This document shows positions 33,381 through 41,777 of a DNA stretch of 64,000 nt, one piece after another. Origin of the DNA: UBA2965 sp036526135 (GTDB lineage Bacteria > Pseudomonadota > Gammaproteobacteria > Pseudomonadales > Azotimanducaceae). Position numbers and translations under genes: made by a program. The notes below the pieces were generated by a model, which searched no databases, had not been told where the DNA came from, and saw only the letters and a program-made list of their open reading frames with translations. Position 1 is the first letter of the stretch; each line of letters opens with the position of its first letter. The stretch covers positions 1 through 64,000 of the forward strand of contig DATCZA010000070.1 in assembly GCA_036526135.1 (NCBI GenBank), in the 5' to 3' direction.

Positions 33381-34928
33381 GTGGTCACCGCGAAAGATCG
33401 GGCGGGCGCGCCGGACGGAAACCATGTGGACGTCCTGATCGTTGGGGCGGGCATATCCGGAGTCGGCTCGGCGTACCACCTGCAGCAGCAGTGCCCCGAG
33501 AAAAGCTATGTGATTCTCGAGATGAAGGACACCTTCGGAGGAACCTGGGAAACCCACAAGTATCCGGGAATCCGCTCCGACTCGGACCTCTACACGTTCG
33601 GATATCGCTTCAAGCCCTGGATCGGCGCGCCTATCGCGAGCGCCGCCGAGATCCTGAAGTACATGGGCGAGGTCATCGAGGAAAACGGGATCGAGCAACA
33701 CATCCGTTACGGCCATCGAATCAACCGCTGCAGCTGGTCGAGCGCGGACAACCTATGGACGGTGGAGGCAACCCGGCTTTCGGACGGCGCCGTCTTCACG
33801 TTCACCTGCAACTTCCTGTGGATGTGTCAGGGCTACTACGATCACGAGAATCCTTTCACGCCCGACTGGCCTGGCATGGACCGCTACCAGGGGCAGTTCA
33901 TCCACGCCCAGCTCTGGGATCCCGAGATCGATTACACGGGCAAGCGGATTCTGGTGATCGGGTCGGGTGCCACGGCGGCGACCGTGGTCCCGGCCTTTGC
34001 CGAGAAGGCCGAGCACGTGACCATGCTGCAGCGATCGCCGACGTACTTCTACTGCCGGGAGAACAGGAACGAGCTCGCTGACCGCCTGCGGGAGATCGGC
34101 ATCGACGAGCCAACGGTGCATCGCGTGGTTCGTGCTCAGATCATTCACGATCAGAACGAGATGACGAAGCGCTGCCTGGCCGAGCCGGATGCGGTGTTCG
34201 AAGATCTCAAAGCTCTGATTCGACTGTATGCCGGAGAGGACTTCGAGTTCGAGCCGCACTTCGTTCCAAAGTACCGGGTGTGGCAGCAGCGGCTTGCCTT
34301 CTGCCCGGATGGCGACGTGTTCCGGGCGGCCGCTGCCGGCAAGCTCACCGTCGTGACCGACACCATCGACACCTTTACCGAGAAAGGCGTTCGCACCGCC
34401 TCGGGTGAGGAGATCGAAGCGGACATCATCTTTGCCGCGACGGGTTTTCGCCTGTCGGTTATGGGGGACATACCTTTCGACGTCGATGGGCGGCCCGTCG
34501 ACTGGCACGAGACGGTCAACTACCGCGGGATGATGTTCACGGGCGTGCCCAACCTGTTGTGGGTGTTCGGATACTTCCGTGCCAGCTGGACCCTGCGCGT
34601 GGACATGCTCGGTGATTTCGTCTGCAGGCTCTTGAGGCATATGGATGCCATAGGCGCTAAGCGGGTGGACGTCGAGTTGCGTGAAGAGGATGCGGATATG
34701 GAGCTTCTGCCCTGGATCGAGGAGGAGAACTTCAATCCGGGCTACCTCATGCGGGGTCTGGATGAGCTCCCGCGGCGCGGCGCCAAGCCCGAATGGCGGC
34801 ACAATCAGGACTACTGGACCGAGCGCGAACAGATCCCGGCCATCGACCTCGATGGTGAGGAGTTCGTCTACGACGGGGCGCGTCGGAGCGGGGCGACGGT
34901 CCGCGGCAAGGCGGCCTCCGCTTCCTGA
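33381..34928 (+). CDS. Baeyer-Villiger-type flavin monooxygenase, second copy
   Basis: 515 residues; GTG start with GAAGGAGG seven bases upstream. FAD motif GAGISG (22-27), GGTWETHKYPG (63-73), a variant fingerprint YQGQFIHAQLWD (169-180) in which Phe is replaced by Tyr and the final Pro by Asp, and the second Rossmann GSGATA (194-199). The Asp-ending fingerprint is seen in the wider FMO/BVMO group, so both ketone oxidation and heteroatom oxygenation are possible. The TauD-type dioxygenase gene follows 74 bases later, probably in the same transcript. Confidence 0.92.
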   Translation: MVTAKDRAGAPDGNHVDVLIVGAGISGVGSAYHLQQQCPEKSYVILEMKDTFGGTWETHKYPGIRSDSDLYTFGYRFKPWIGAPIASAAEILKYMGEVIEENGIEQHIRYGHRINRCSWSSADNLWTVEATRLSDGAVFTFTCNFLWMCQGYYDHENPFTPDWPGMDRYQGQFIHAQLWDPEIDYTGKRILVIGSGATAATVVPAFAEKAEHVTMLQRSPTYFYCRENRNELADRLREIGIDEPTVHRVVRAQIIHDQNEMTKRCLAEPDAVFEDLKALIRLYAGEDFEFEPHFVPKYRVWQQRLAFCPDGDVFRAAAAGKLTVVTDTIDTFTEKGVRTASGEEIEADIIFAATGFRLSVMGDIPFDVDGRPVDWHETVNYRGMMFTGVPNLLWVFGYFRASWTLRVDMLGDFVCRLLRHMDAIGAKRVDVELREEDADMELLPWIEEENFNPGYLMRGLDELPRRGAKPEWRHNQDYWTEREQIPAIDLDGEEFVYDGARRSGATVRGKAASAS

Positions 34929-35002
34929 GAGCAGAGAACATGAGCAGCCTGCGCGAGGGCCTGATCCCGCCGCCCGGTGGCTGTGGAGAAGGCGATTGAC
35001 GT

Positions 35003-36139
35003 ATGCTCCCCTCTGCAGAAGAGGCGAGCAACATGGCAGATCCCAACACCGCGAGCGACCACGATCGCTACAACAGTGCCGCGATGGGTTATGCGGTAAA
35101 GCTTCACGAAGCCAGGGCCGAGGCTCGAAAGCGCGCCAAGGTGGCGCAGCGCTCCCCGGAGCAGCTCTTCCCACGGTCGAACCGGCCGGGGCTGGGCGTT
35201 GCTCTGGAGTACGAGCGCATGGGAAACAGGCCGGTCTCGGAAGACCTTCTCGCGCGGGCCGGAGAACACGGCGTCGAGTTCGAGCACCTGGGCATCACCC
35301 TCGGGACCGTGCTGCACAACATCAGTCTGCAAGACCCGCTATCGCCAGCTCAGGTGCAGCTGGTCCGCGACACGTTGCTGGAGCGAAAGGTGATCTTTTT
35401 TCGCGATCAGCATCTCTCGGAAGCAGAGCAGGTGGCGTTCAGCAGGCAGTTCGGAGAGCTGGATGCCTTTCCGTTCGGCAAGCCTGGCAGGAATCCCTAC
35501 ATCCTGGAGATCGTCCATGACGAGAACAGCCCCGGAACGGAGAACGGGTTCCACACTGACGTCACCTGGATGGAGCGGCCGTCGCTCGGTTCCGTGGCTC
35601 AGTGCGTCGAGTTGCCGCCCTTGGGCGGTGATACGCTCTTCTCGGACAGCCATGCGTGCTACCTCGGCCTGCCGGTCGATCTGCAGAGACGAATCGAGCA
35701 TCTGCACGGGATCAACGACTACCGCATATTCATTCAGAAGAGTGTCCGCGGCGTCGATCTGCCCGACGATCTGGTTTCGGCCATCAAAGCCGATATTCCG
35801 TTCGGGGTGAGTCACCCGCTGGTTCGCACTCATCCGGAGACGGGTAAGCGAGCGCTCTACCTCAACGCCGGCTTTCTGCGGCACGACTCGCTGTACGACC
35901 ATCGCACCGGGGAGCAGCTGGGACGGGTCGAGTCGGAGGAGATCGTCGGGCAACTGATGGTCCAGCACGACCGCCCGGAATACGTCTGCCGCTTCCGATG
36001 GGAGGAGGGTTCCATCGTGTTCTGGGACAACCGCGCGGTGCAGCACTACGCGGCGAGCGATTACTACCCGCACCGGCGGGTGCTGCGTCGGGTGACGATC
36101 TCGGGCGACAAACCCTACTGCGATCCGGTGGCCGCTTAG
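35003..36139 (+). CDS. TauD/TfdA-type 2-oxoglutarate dioxygenase
   Basis: 378 residues, with an extra N-terminal region of about 85 residues before the jelly-roll; an ATG at 35033 is an equally possible start. The Fe(II) triad is His184 and Asp186 (FHTDVTW) plus His348 (RAVQHYA), with Arg358/Arg359 and Arg362/Arg363 available for 2-oxoglutarate. Relatives split taurine, alkyl sulfates or aryloxyalkanoates by hydroxylation. The nearby sulfotransferases make a sulfate ester an attractive but unproven substrate. Confidence 0.9.
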   Translation: MLPSAEEASNMADPNTASDHDRYNSAAMGYAVKLHEARAEARKRAKVAQRSPEQLFPRSNRPGLGVALEYERMGNRPVSEDLLARAGEHGVEFEHLGITLGTVLHNISLQDPLSPAQVQLVRDTLLERKVIFFRDQHLSEAEQVAFSRQFGELDAFPFGKPGRNPYILEIVHDENSPGTENGFHTDVTWMERPSLGSVAQCVELPPLGGDTLFSDSHACYLGLPVDLQRRIEHLHGINDYRIFIQKSVRGVDLPDDLVSAIKADIPFGVSHPLVRTHPETGKRALYLNAGFLRHDSLYDHRTGEQLGRVESEEIVGQLMVQHDRPEYVCRFRWEEGSIVFWDNRAVQHYAASDYYPHRRVLRRVTISGDKPYCDPVAA

Positions 36140-36152
36140 GCGCGCTGAACGA

Positions 36153-36305
36153 TCATGCAGACGTGCTGTAGTACATCCTAGGGCCCATCACCGAGTCGGT
36201 CTTTTCCTCGTCGCGATCCAGGCCGCCCATGGAGAAGATGCACACGCCGCCGTTCCAGATGTGGGCGATTTCGTCGTAGCCCTGACCAACCTCGCTCGGC
36301 TTCAT
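36153..36305 (-). pseudogene. Core-deleted relic of a class I methyltransferase
   Basis: An ATG-to-TGA frame of 50 codons. It starts MKPSEVGQGYDEIAHIWN, a typical N-terminus of a small SAM-methyltransferase family, and then jumps directly to GGVCIFSMGGLDRDEEKTD and MGPRMYYSTSA, which resemble that family's C-terminal section (LxPGGVxIFTxGGLD, MGPxMYYSTLG). The whole SAM-binding core, about 100-130 residues, is therefore missing, and the tail after YYST is lost too. A stable functional micro-protein is unlikely. It lies between the dioxygenase and the nuclease genes. Confidence 0.65.
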
Positions 36306-36391
36306 ATGCACTCATCGCTCGCTGGGAAAGAAAGGGATGGCCAAGGTTACCGTAGCGTGGTGGTCTGTTTCACTGGTATATAAGGTGTCCA

Positions 36392-36904
36392 GTGTTCAGA
36401 CGATCTTTCATAACCGGATTACTTCTCCTGCTGAGCCTGGCCGCCCAGGCCAAGGAGCTGGAGGGAGAAGTCGTGAGCATTGCCGACGGCGACACGTTCA
36501 CTCTGCTCGTTGACGACGTGCAATACCGGGTTCGGCTCGCGGGCATCGATACCCCGGAGAGAGGGCAGCCCTATGCCAACGCCGCAAGGAATGCCCTTTC
36601 CGATCTGATCTTCCGGAAGCAGGTTCGAGTGGAAAGCAGGAAGACGGACCGGTATGGCAGGATCATCGGCCGCGTCTGGGCGCAGCCCCGGGACTGTTCG
36701 CGATGTGGCAAAACGCTGGACGTTAGCCTTGCCCTGCTCACCACCGGGATGGCCTGGTGGTACCGCTACTACGCCGATGAGCAGCCCGAAGAGGAGCGGG
36801 GACAGTACGAATTTGCCGAGTTTGAGGCCAAGGCCAAGAGAGCCGGGTTGTGGCGGGATGAAAACGCCTTGCCCCCCTGGGAATGGCGGGCCGCAAACAG
36901 ATAG
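36392..36904 (+). CDS. Secreted thermonuclease-like protein (staphylococcal nuclease fold)
   Basis: 170 residues; GTG start with AAGGTG five bases upstream. Signal peptide to about residue 20. The OB-fold nuclease core shows VSIADGDTFTLLV, YRVRLAGIDTPERGQPY and DRYGRIIGRV; the catalytic Arg48, Glu56 and Arg90 correspond to Arg35, Glu43 and Arg87 of the staphylococcal enzyme. Calcium-dependent cleavage of DNA and RNA in the periplasm or outside the cell is expected, probably for nutrient scavenging. Confidence 0.92.
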   Translation: MFRRSFITGLLLLLSLAAQAKELEGEVVSIADGDTFTLLVDDVQYRVRLAGIDTPERGQPYANAARNALSDLIFRKQVRVESRKTDRYGRIIGRVWAQPRDCSRCGKTLDVSLALLTTGMAWWYRYYADEQPEEERGQYEFAEFEAKAKRAGLWRDENALPPWEWRAANR

Positions 36905-36945
36905 GCGCGCGGGGCCTGACTGGCCTCGAACGAGAGGAGATGGAC

Positions 36946-37323
36946 ATGACTTCAGCGGATGATGAAGCCAGGATCAGGCAGCTTCACGGCCGATACTTCG
37001 AAACCCTGGGCAGCGGGGACCTGGATGCGCTCGCCGAGCATTTTACGTTTCCCGCGGTGTTCAAAGGGTTCCTCGACGACGTGACGATGGTGTCGGACGG
37101 GGCGTCGTTGGCGCCCACCTACGAGAAGCTCATCGCGGCGGCTCCTAAGGCCGCGCGCACCGAGGTTCTGAGCCTGGACGCCGCGCGCCTCAGGCCGGGC
37201 GTCCATATGCTCACGATGCAATATGAGCAGTACGGGGCCGACGACCAGCTGATTCATGAGGGCCGCGCGTTGTATCTCGCCAAAGAGGTGGGCAGCGAGC
37301 TCAAGCTGTTCGCCGTGCTCTGA
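36946..37323 (+). CDS. NTF2-like protein of unknown function
   Basis: 125 residues from the ATG preceded by AGGAG at six bases; other in-frame ATGs lie just upstream. The fold is suggested by an initial helix pair (ARIRQLHGRYFETLGSGD, LDALAEHF), a FPAVFKGFLDD strand and the YLAKEVGSELKLFAVL end. No catalytic motif was recognised. It begins 42 bases after the nuclease gene and may be co-transcribed with it and the next membrane protein. Confidence 0.65.
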   Translation: MTSADDEARIRQLHGRYFETLGSGDLDALAEHFTFPAVFKGFLDDVTMVSDGASLAPTYEKLIAAAPKAARTEVLSLDAARLRPGVHMLTMQYEQYGADDQLIHEGRALYLAKEVGSELKLFAVL

Positions 37324-37365
37324 GTTGCCCCCAGCGAGTTCGGCCGTGAAGCGAAGGAGGAGCAG

Positions 37366-37827
37366 GTGAATTGGGATGCCTTGGACTTCGCCGTTTTCGG
37401 GGCGATGTTGCTGGGTGCGGGGATCGTCTACGCGTTCGCGCGTCGGAAGACGCGGAATTCGGCATATCGGGCCGCCGTTGGCGTTGCCCTTGGCTCTGCG
37501 TTCCTCCTGGTCTGGATCAACGGTGCCGTCGGCATCCTGGGCGATGAGGATGACGTCGCCAACATGATGTTTTTCGGTGTGCTTGGCATTGGCGCCGTTG
37601 GCGCAGCCGTCTGCCGCTTCGAGGCGCGGGGAATGATGCTCGCGTTGGCGGCGACGGCGTGCGCTCAGCTGGCCGTGGCGGTGGTCGCCCTCGCCGCCGG
37701 CCTGGGTTCCACGTCGCCCAGCTGGCCGCAACACGTGCTTGTCCTCACCGCGTTATTCGTCGTTATGTGGCTGGGCTCTGCGTGGCTCTTTCGAAGCGCC
37801 GCGCGTGAGCAGTCGTTCACAAAGTAA
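37366..37827 (+). CDS. Four-helix membrane protein of unknown function
   Basis: 153 residues; GTG start with AAGGAGGAG upstream. Four hydrophobic segments at about 6-24, 35-54, 65-82 and 89-145, the last broad enough for two helices. No family recognised. It overlaps the end of the convergent small gene 37817-37960 by 11 bases. Confidence 0.6.
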   Translation: MNWDALDFAVFGAMLLGAGIVYAFARRKTRNSAYRAAVGVALGSAFLLVWINGAVGILGDEDDVANMMFFGVLGIGAVGAAVCRFEARGMMLALAATACAQLAVAVVALAAGLGSTSPSWPQHVLVLTALFVVMWLGSAWLFRSAAREQSFTK

Positions 37828-37960
37828 AGTATGCAATGACGGCCAGCCCGACGACGGTTGCGCCGATGGTCCACCACAGCTGCCGAAGAGATTCTCCCAT
37901 GTCGGTCTGCTCGAGGCTTCCGGTTCTGGCTAGTTCCCTTTCTTCGTGTGGGTCAGTCAT
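37817..37960 (-). CDS. 47-residue single-helix membrane protein
   Basis: The start at 37960 is chosen because AGGA lies eight bases upstream; the frame is open further but runs into the Rieske gene. A charged N-terminus (TDPHEERELARTG) precedes one helix (LWWTIGATVVGLAVIAYF, residues 28-45). No family recognised. It lies 56 bases after the Rieske oxygenase gene on the same strand and could be an accessory membrane subunit. Confidence 0.55.
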   Translation of the reverse strand: MTDPHEERELARTGSLEQTDMGESLRQLWWTIGATVVGLAVIAYFTL

Positions 37961-38016
37961 CTGGTGTTTCCTGTCGCGCGTCTTGCCGCCTGAGCTCGGA
38001 TCGATGCGAGAAACAT

Positions 38017-39366
38017 TCAGCGCCCCGGCGGATTCCCCGCCAGGTAGTCGTGTAGCACCTCGTGGAAGCGCCGGACTCGGGTTTCCTGGGCCGCCATATA
38101 GGGTTCCTGATACCCCCTGGAGCGCCAACCGCTGGTCTGACCGGCGGTCAGATGCATGTCCTGATACACCACCTGATCGGAGTAATCCTGAACACCGCGC
38201 CCGTCGTCATAGTCACAGAAATCCAGCTCTGCCTCTTTCAGCTCGAGCGGGTTCTCGGCCGTGCGGTTGACGAACTCTTCCTGACCCTCGATGGGATAAG
38301 CCATGGTCCATTGATCGAAGTAGCACTTCTCGGGATCTGTCGGATGCGGTTCCCAGCGCCATACCAGGAAAGAATCGGAACCGGGCGCGATGGCGACGTT
38401 GGGAAACAGCACGCCAAAGGGGCTTTCCGTCAGATCCTCGTCGTTCAGGTTCTCGTAGTGGAGAAAGCCTCTCTCCCTCCAGAGCCTTCGCTTCGCTGCC
38501 TTGAGGTCCTTCCAGCCCTGGAGCGCCTTGGTCTCGAAATCCGGGTACTGCTCGGGATCGATGTCCCACGCGCGCAGCGTCGCTTCGAACGGGTCCGGCG
38601 CGCCTTTGGGTAGACGATCCCGCAGAGAGGGCCGGCCCATCTGGACGATGCGATTGTGGCCCATGGGGAACATTTCGTAGCGCGAGGTGAAATGGTCCTG
38701 GTCGATGATCGGGGGTACCTGAGGGTGGACCGTGCGGGTGTGATACGACTCGTTGAAGTTATCGGACCAGAACTTCCAGTTGGTATTGAGCGCGACGCGC
38801 CACCAGTTGACGCGCACCGTTTTCTCGAACTGGTGGCCCTTGTAGAGCTCGGGGTTGGGGGCGAGGTACGTCATCAGGTCCGGTGCCTCGTCGTCCATCG
38901 TGTACCAGACCAGCCCTGCCCAGGTGTCCACGCGCACTTCGATGAGCCTGATCTTACCCACCGGGTCTTCCGGGAAGTCGTCCCGGTCACAGCTATCCAG
39001 CAGAGAGCCGTCCATGCCCCAGACCCAGCCGTGGTAGGGGCAATGCATTTGTTCCTGGGAGCCGTGCTCGCTCCAGAGCAACCGCTGGGCACGGTGGCCA
39101 CAGGCGTTGTAAAAGCCTTTCAGGGACCCGTCCTTCTGCTTGGCGATGATCACAGACTCGTGCATGAAGTTGTGCACGATATAGTCGCCCGGGTCCTGAA
39201 GCTGCTGTTCGCGACCGGCGATGTGCCAGATCTTGGTCCACATAAGCTCCCACTCTTTCGCCATCCACTCCTTGCTGTAGTAGCGCTCCGGGGAGATGGG
39301 GTCTCCACGAAGATTAGCCGGATCTTTCCCGTCCATGGCCAACGGATGTCTGAGAATGTCGCTCAT
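38017..39366 (-). CDS. Rieske non-heme iron oxygenase, alpha subunit
   Basis: 449 residues. The Rieske [2Fe-2S] ligands are Cys89, His91, Cys109 and His112 (CGHR...CPYHGW); the mononuclear iron site has His209 and His214 in NESYHTRTVHP, with Glu206 in the place of the usual bridging Asp. Enzymes of this class hydroxylate aromatics, demethylate methoxy or quaternary amines, or oxidise sterols, with electrons from a reductase and sometimes a ferredoxin; no partner subunit or reductase is adjacent. The EthD and SDR genes upstream on the same strand suggest a catabolic unit. Confidence 0.93.
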   Translation of the reverse strand: MSDILRHPLAMDGKDPANLRGDPISPERYYSKEWMAKEWELMWTKIWHIAGREQQLQDPGDYIVHNFMHESVIIAKQKDGSLKGFYNACGHRAQRLLWSEHGSQEQMHCPYHGWVWGMDGSLLDSCDRDDFPEDPVGKIRLIEVRVDTWAGLVWYTMDDEAPDLMTYLAPNPELYKGHQFEKTVRVNWWRVALNTNWKFWSDNFNESYHTRTVHPQVPPIIDQDHFTSRYEMFPMGHNRIVQMGRPSLRDRLPKGAPDPFEATLRAWDIDPEQYPDFETKALQGWKDLKAAKRRLWRERGFLHYENLNDEDLTESPFGVLFPNVAIAPGSDSFLVWRWEPHPTDPEKCYFDQWTMAYPIEGQEEFVNRTAENPLELKEAELDFCDYDDGRGVQDYSDQVVYQDMHLTAGQTSGWRSRGYQEPYMAAQETRVRRFHEVLHDYLAGNPPGR

Positions 39367-39486
39367 AGGTAGGACCTCGTTTGCGCTTCGGAAATTAGAC
39401 TGACGGGGGACGGAAATGTCAAAACCGCGGGACGGCTCGTGCCGATCGCGGCCGGAGAAAGCTGCAGCTTGCTACCCGCCGCGCGC

Positions 39487-39843
39487 TCAGTCCAGATCGG
39501 ACACGCTTTCGTCGACGGTGTAGGAACGCATGAAGCGCGTGTCGAACAGCTTCTCCTCGTCCTCGCGAATCTCCTGCTGAGCGTCCGGCGCGCTCAAGAC
39601 CCTCCCGCACGCTTCCATGGTTTCCTGGTCCGGATACCAGATTTCCAGAAACACGTCGTACTCGGGGTCGCGCAGCTCGCCGTCCCGGTCCACGGTTGGA
39701 TTCGTAAAGCGCCGCATATATTTGGTGGCGTATCCCTTGAGGTATTTTTCGCCGATGACGCGATGTTTCGTCTCGTAGTATTCGCGAAACTCCGGAATCG
39801 TCATTCCCGGCCGGCGTTTCATGGGCATCACTACCTTGATCAT
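39487..39843 (-). CDS. EthD domain protein
   Basis: 118 residues; GGAGGGAG just upstream of this ATG sets the start. The ferredoxin-like EthD domain is seen as MKRRPGMTIPEFREYYETKH near the N-terminus, with the His that is usual there, and YDVFLEIWYPD in the middle. EthD was first seen beside the ethyl tert-butyl ether P450 system, and related domains assist oxygenases or dehalogenases by unknown means. It lies between the Rieske oxygenase and an SDR gene, probably in one operon. Confidence 0.82.
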   Translation of the reverse strand: MIKVVMPMKRRPGMTIPEFREYYETKHRVIGEKYLKGYATKYMRRFTNPTVDRDGELRDPEYDVFLEIWYPDQETMEACGRVLSAPDAQQEIREDEEKLFDTRFMRSYTVDESVSDLD

Positions 39844-39942
39844 TGGCTCCCTCCGCAAATTGTCAGGTGGTAAAGACTACACATGCACAGCGCAGCGGCA
39901 CAGAGGTTGTGCCGCTTTCCGAGAGCCGACGCGGCTGATCCT

Positions 39943-40902
39943 TCAGAGCTCGAACCGCTGATCCACCAGTTCCTCGGACAAGGCCCACAGCCGTTCGGCC
40001 GCGTCGGGATCCAGTGCCCAGGGCGCGTAACCGCCGTCGCGGATGCCACCGGCGCCGGGTCCGGCCACGTGGCAGTCCTCGCAGTAGAGGCCGCCGCGGC
40101 CTTCCAGCTCGGGTGAGGTGGCGGCCCACACGCTGGTCGCCGCTCCCTGGGGGACCGTCTTGAAGCCGGCCTGAAAGGCTTCGGGATCGCTTATGTTGTT
40201 GCGCTCCATCATGGCGGCGATGTCCTCGTCCGTCAGATGCCGGCCGAGCTCGGTCATGATGCCGCCGGGATGTACCGCGTAGGCGTGAACGCCCGCGCCG
40301 GCCAGGCGCTTTTCCAGCCCGACAGAGAACAGGATGTTCGCGGTCTTCGACTGCCCGTAGGACACCCACTTGTCGTACTCACGGTCGTTGAAGAACGGGT
40401 CGTCCAGATCCACCGCGCTCATGTGATGCCCGGCGGAGCTCAGGTTGACGACGCGCGACGGTGCCGCCGCCTTCAGCGCCGGGGCAAGCAGGCAGGTCAG
40501 CAGGAAGTGGCCGACGTGATTGGTGGCAAACTGCATCTCCCATCCCGCTGGGGTACGCGTGAGCGGGCACGCCATGACACCGGCGTTGTTGATCAGCAGA
40601 TCCAGCTTGTCGTGGTCGGCCAGATACCCCGCGGCGAAAGCCCGCACGCTGGCGAGATCGGCGAGCTCCAGCCCGCGGACGTCTACGGCTGCGTTACCGG
40701 TGCTCTCGCGGATTTTCTGCGCGGCGGCCTCGCCCTTGGCCAGGTCCCGGGCCGTGATCGTGACGGCCGCGCCTTTTGCGGCCAGGGCCCGAGCGGTTTC
40801 CTCTCCCAGGCCGCCAGAAGCGCCCGTCACGATGGCGCGTTTGCCGGCAAGGTCGACGCCCGCCAGCACTTGGTCCGTGGTGCTTTCAAAGCCAAAGCTC
40901 AT
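39943..40902 (-). CDS. Short-chain dehydrogenase, retinol dehydrogenase-like
   Basis: 319 residues; GAGGGA precedes the ATG. TGASGGLG (26-33), NNAG (about 104-107), a Ser in NLSSAGHH and YGQSK form a complete classical active site. The long C-terminal part and ITARDLAKGEAAA place it with the WW-oxidoreductase/retinol dehydrogenase-like SDRs, which prefer NADP and lipophilic alcohols or ketones. It is the first gene of the minus-strand SDR, EthD, Rieske set. Confidence 0.9.
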   Translation of the reverse strand: MSFGFESTTDQVLAGVDLAGKRAIVTGASGGLGEETARALAAKGAAVTITARDLAKGEAAAQKIRESTGNAAVDVRGLELADLASVRAFAAGYLADHDKLDLLINNAGVMACPLTRTPAGWEMQFATNHVGHFLLTCLLAPALKAAAPSRVVNLSSAGHHMSAVDLDDPFFNDREYDKWVSYGQSKTANILFSVGLEKRLAGAGVHAYAVHPGGIMTELGRHLTDEDIAAMMERNNISDPEAFQAGFKTVPQGAATSVWAATSPELEGRGGLYCEDCHVAGPGAGGIRDGGYAPWALDPDAAERLWALSEELVDQRFEL

Positions 40903-41022
40903 TTCGTGTCCCTCAATTTCTTGATACGCCGGATGATAACGCCAATATGGTCGGATACGTGTCTTTCGCCCGAATGTCCCGTTATTCTCCGTGAGGGCGC
41001 TCAGTCAGAGGAGGAGAAATCG

Positions 41023-41729
41023 ATGGGGGAGCCTCTGCCATCGCGCTCGGCTCGATACTTCGGGCGCGTCACCGATACACTATCGAGGAGTACCTGGAGA
41101 TGGTCTCGGGGCAGGATCACCGGCGTTTCCTCAAGACGCACTCGCCGCTGGACGGGCTGCCCTACTATCCGGAGTGTCATTATCTGGTGGTGTTTCGAGA
41201 TCCCCGAGACATGTTCTTTTCCATGCTCAAGCACCGCGACAACTTCACCGACGAGGAGCTTGCATTTGCCTCCATACCGAGCGGTGAGGACGCTTTTCGG
41301 CAATGGCTGGATCGTGGCTTCGACCCGAAGAACTTCGACTTTCAGTCGCTTGAGTGGCTGTGCCACTTTCTGCAGACCTACTGGCCCTACAGGGATCTTC
41401 CGAACATCCATCTTTTCCATTACTCGGACATGAAGAACGACCTGCCGGGCCACGTCCGCAAAGTTGCCGGTATCCTCGAAGTAGAGCTGACGGAAGCCCA
41501 GCTCGACGAGATGACCGCGGCCGCCTCGTTCGAAGCCATGCGCGCGAAGGGAGATCAGTTCGCACCGAATGCAGGTCTGGGTGCGTGGAAGAGCGAGAAG
41601 GATTTTTTTGCGGTCGGCACGAACGCGCAGTGGAAGGGAAAGCTCACGCCAGAGGATCTTGCGGCGTTTGAGAGCAGGATCAGAGATTTTCTCTCTGAAG
41701 AGCAGATCGCGTGGCTGGTTCGAGGTTAG
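41023..41729 (+). pseudogene. Sulfotransferase gene with an out-of-frame internal deletion
   Basis: From an ATG with GAGGAGG upstream, one frame encodes MGEPLPSRSARYFGRVTDT, a normal sulfotransferase N-terminus. From about 41080 the similarity jumps to another frame: YTIEEYLEMVSGQDHRRFLKTHSP, then FRDPRDMFFSMLKH and WKGKLTPED to the end at 41729. The segment with the PAPS-binding KSGTTW loop, roughly 60-70 residues, is gone and the halves are out of phase. The later part has an ATG at 41100, but a product from it would lack the cofactor loop. Compare the intact homologue at 43739-44605. Confidence 0.75.
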
Positions 41730-41777
41730 CTGCCAGGTTTCTCGGATCCTCCTGACGGGAGCTGCTCAGGGGCTCGG

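Noticed and set aside
32678..34081. 467-codon frame overlapping the SRPBCC and second monooxygenase genes
   Set aside because: It covers two well-supported genes on different strands and has an Arg-rich, domain-free translation.
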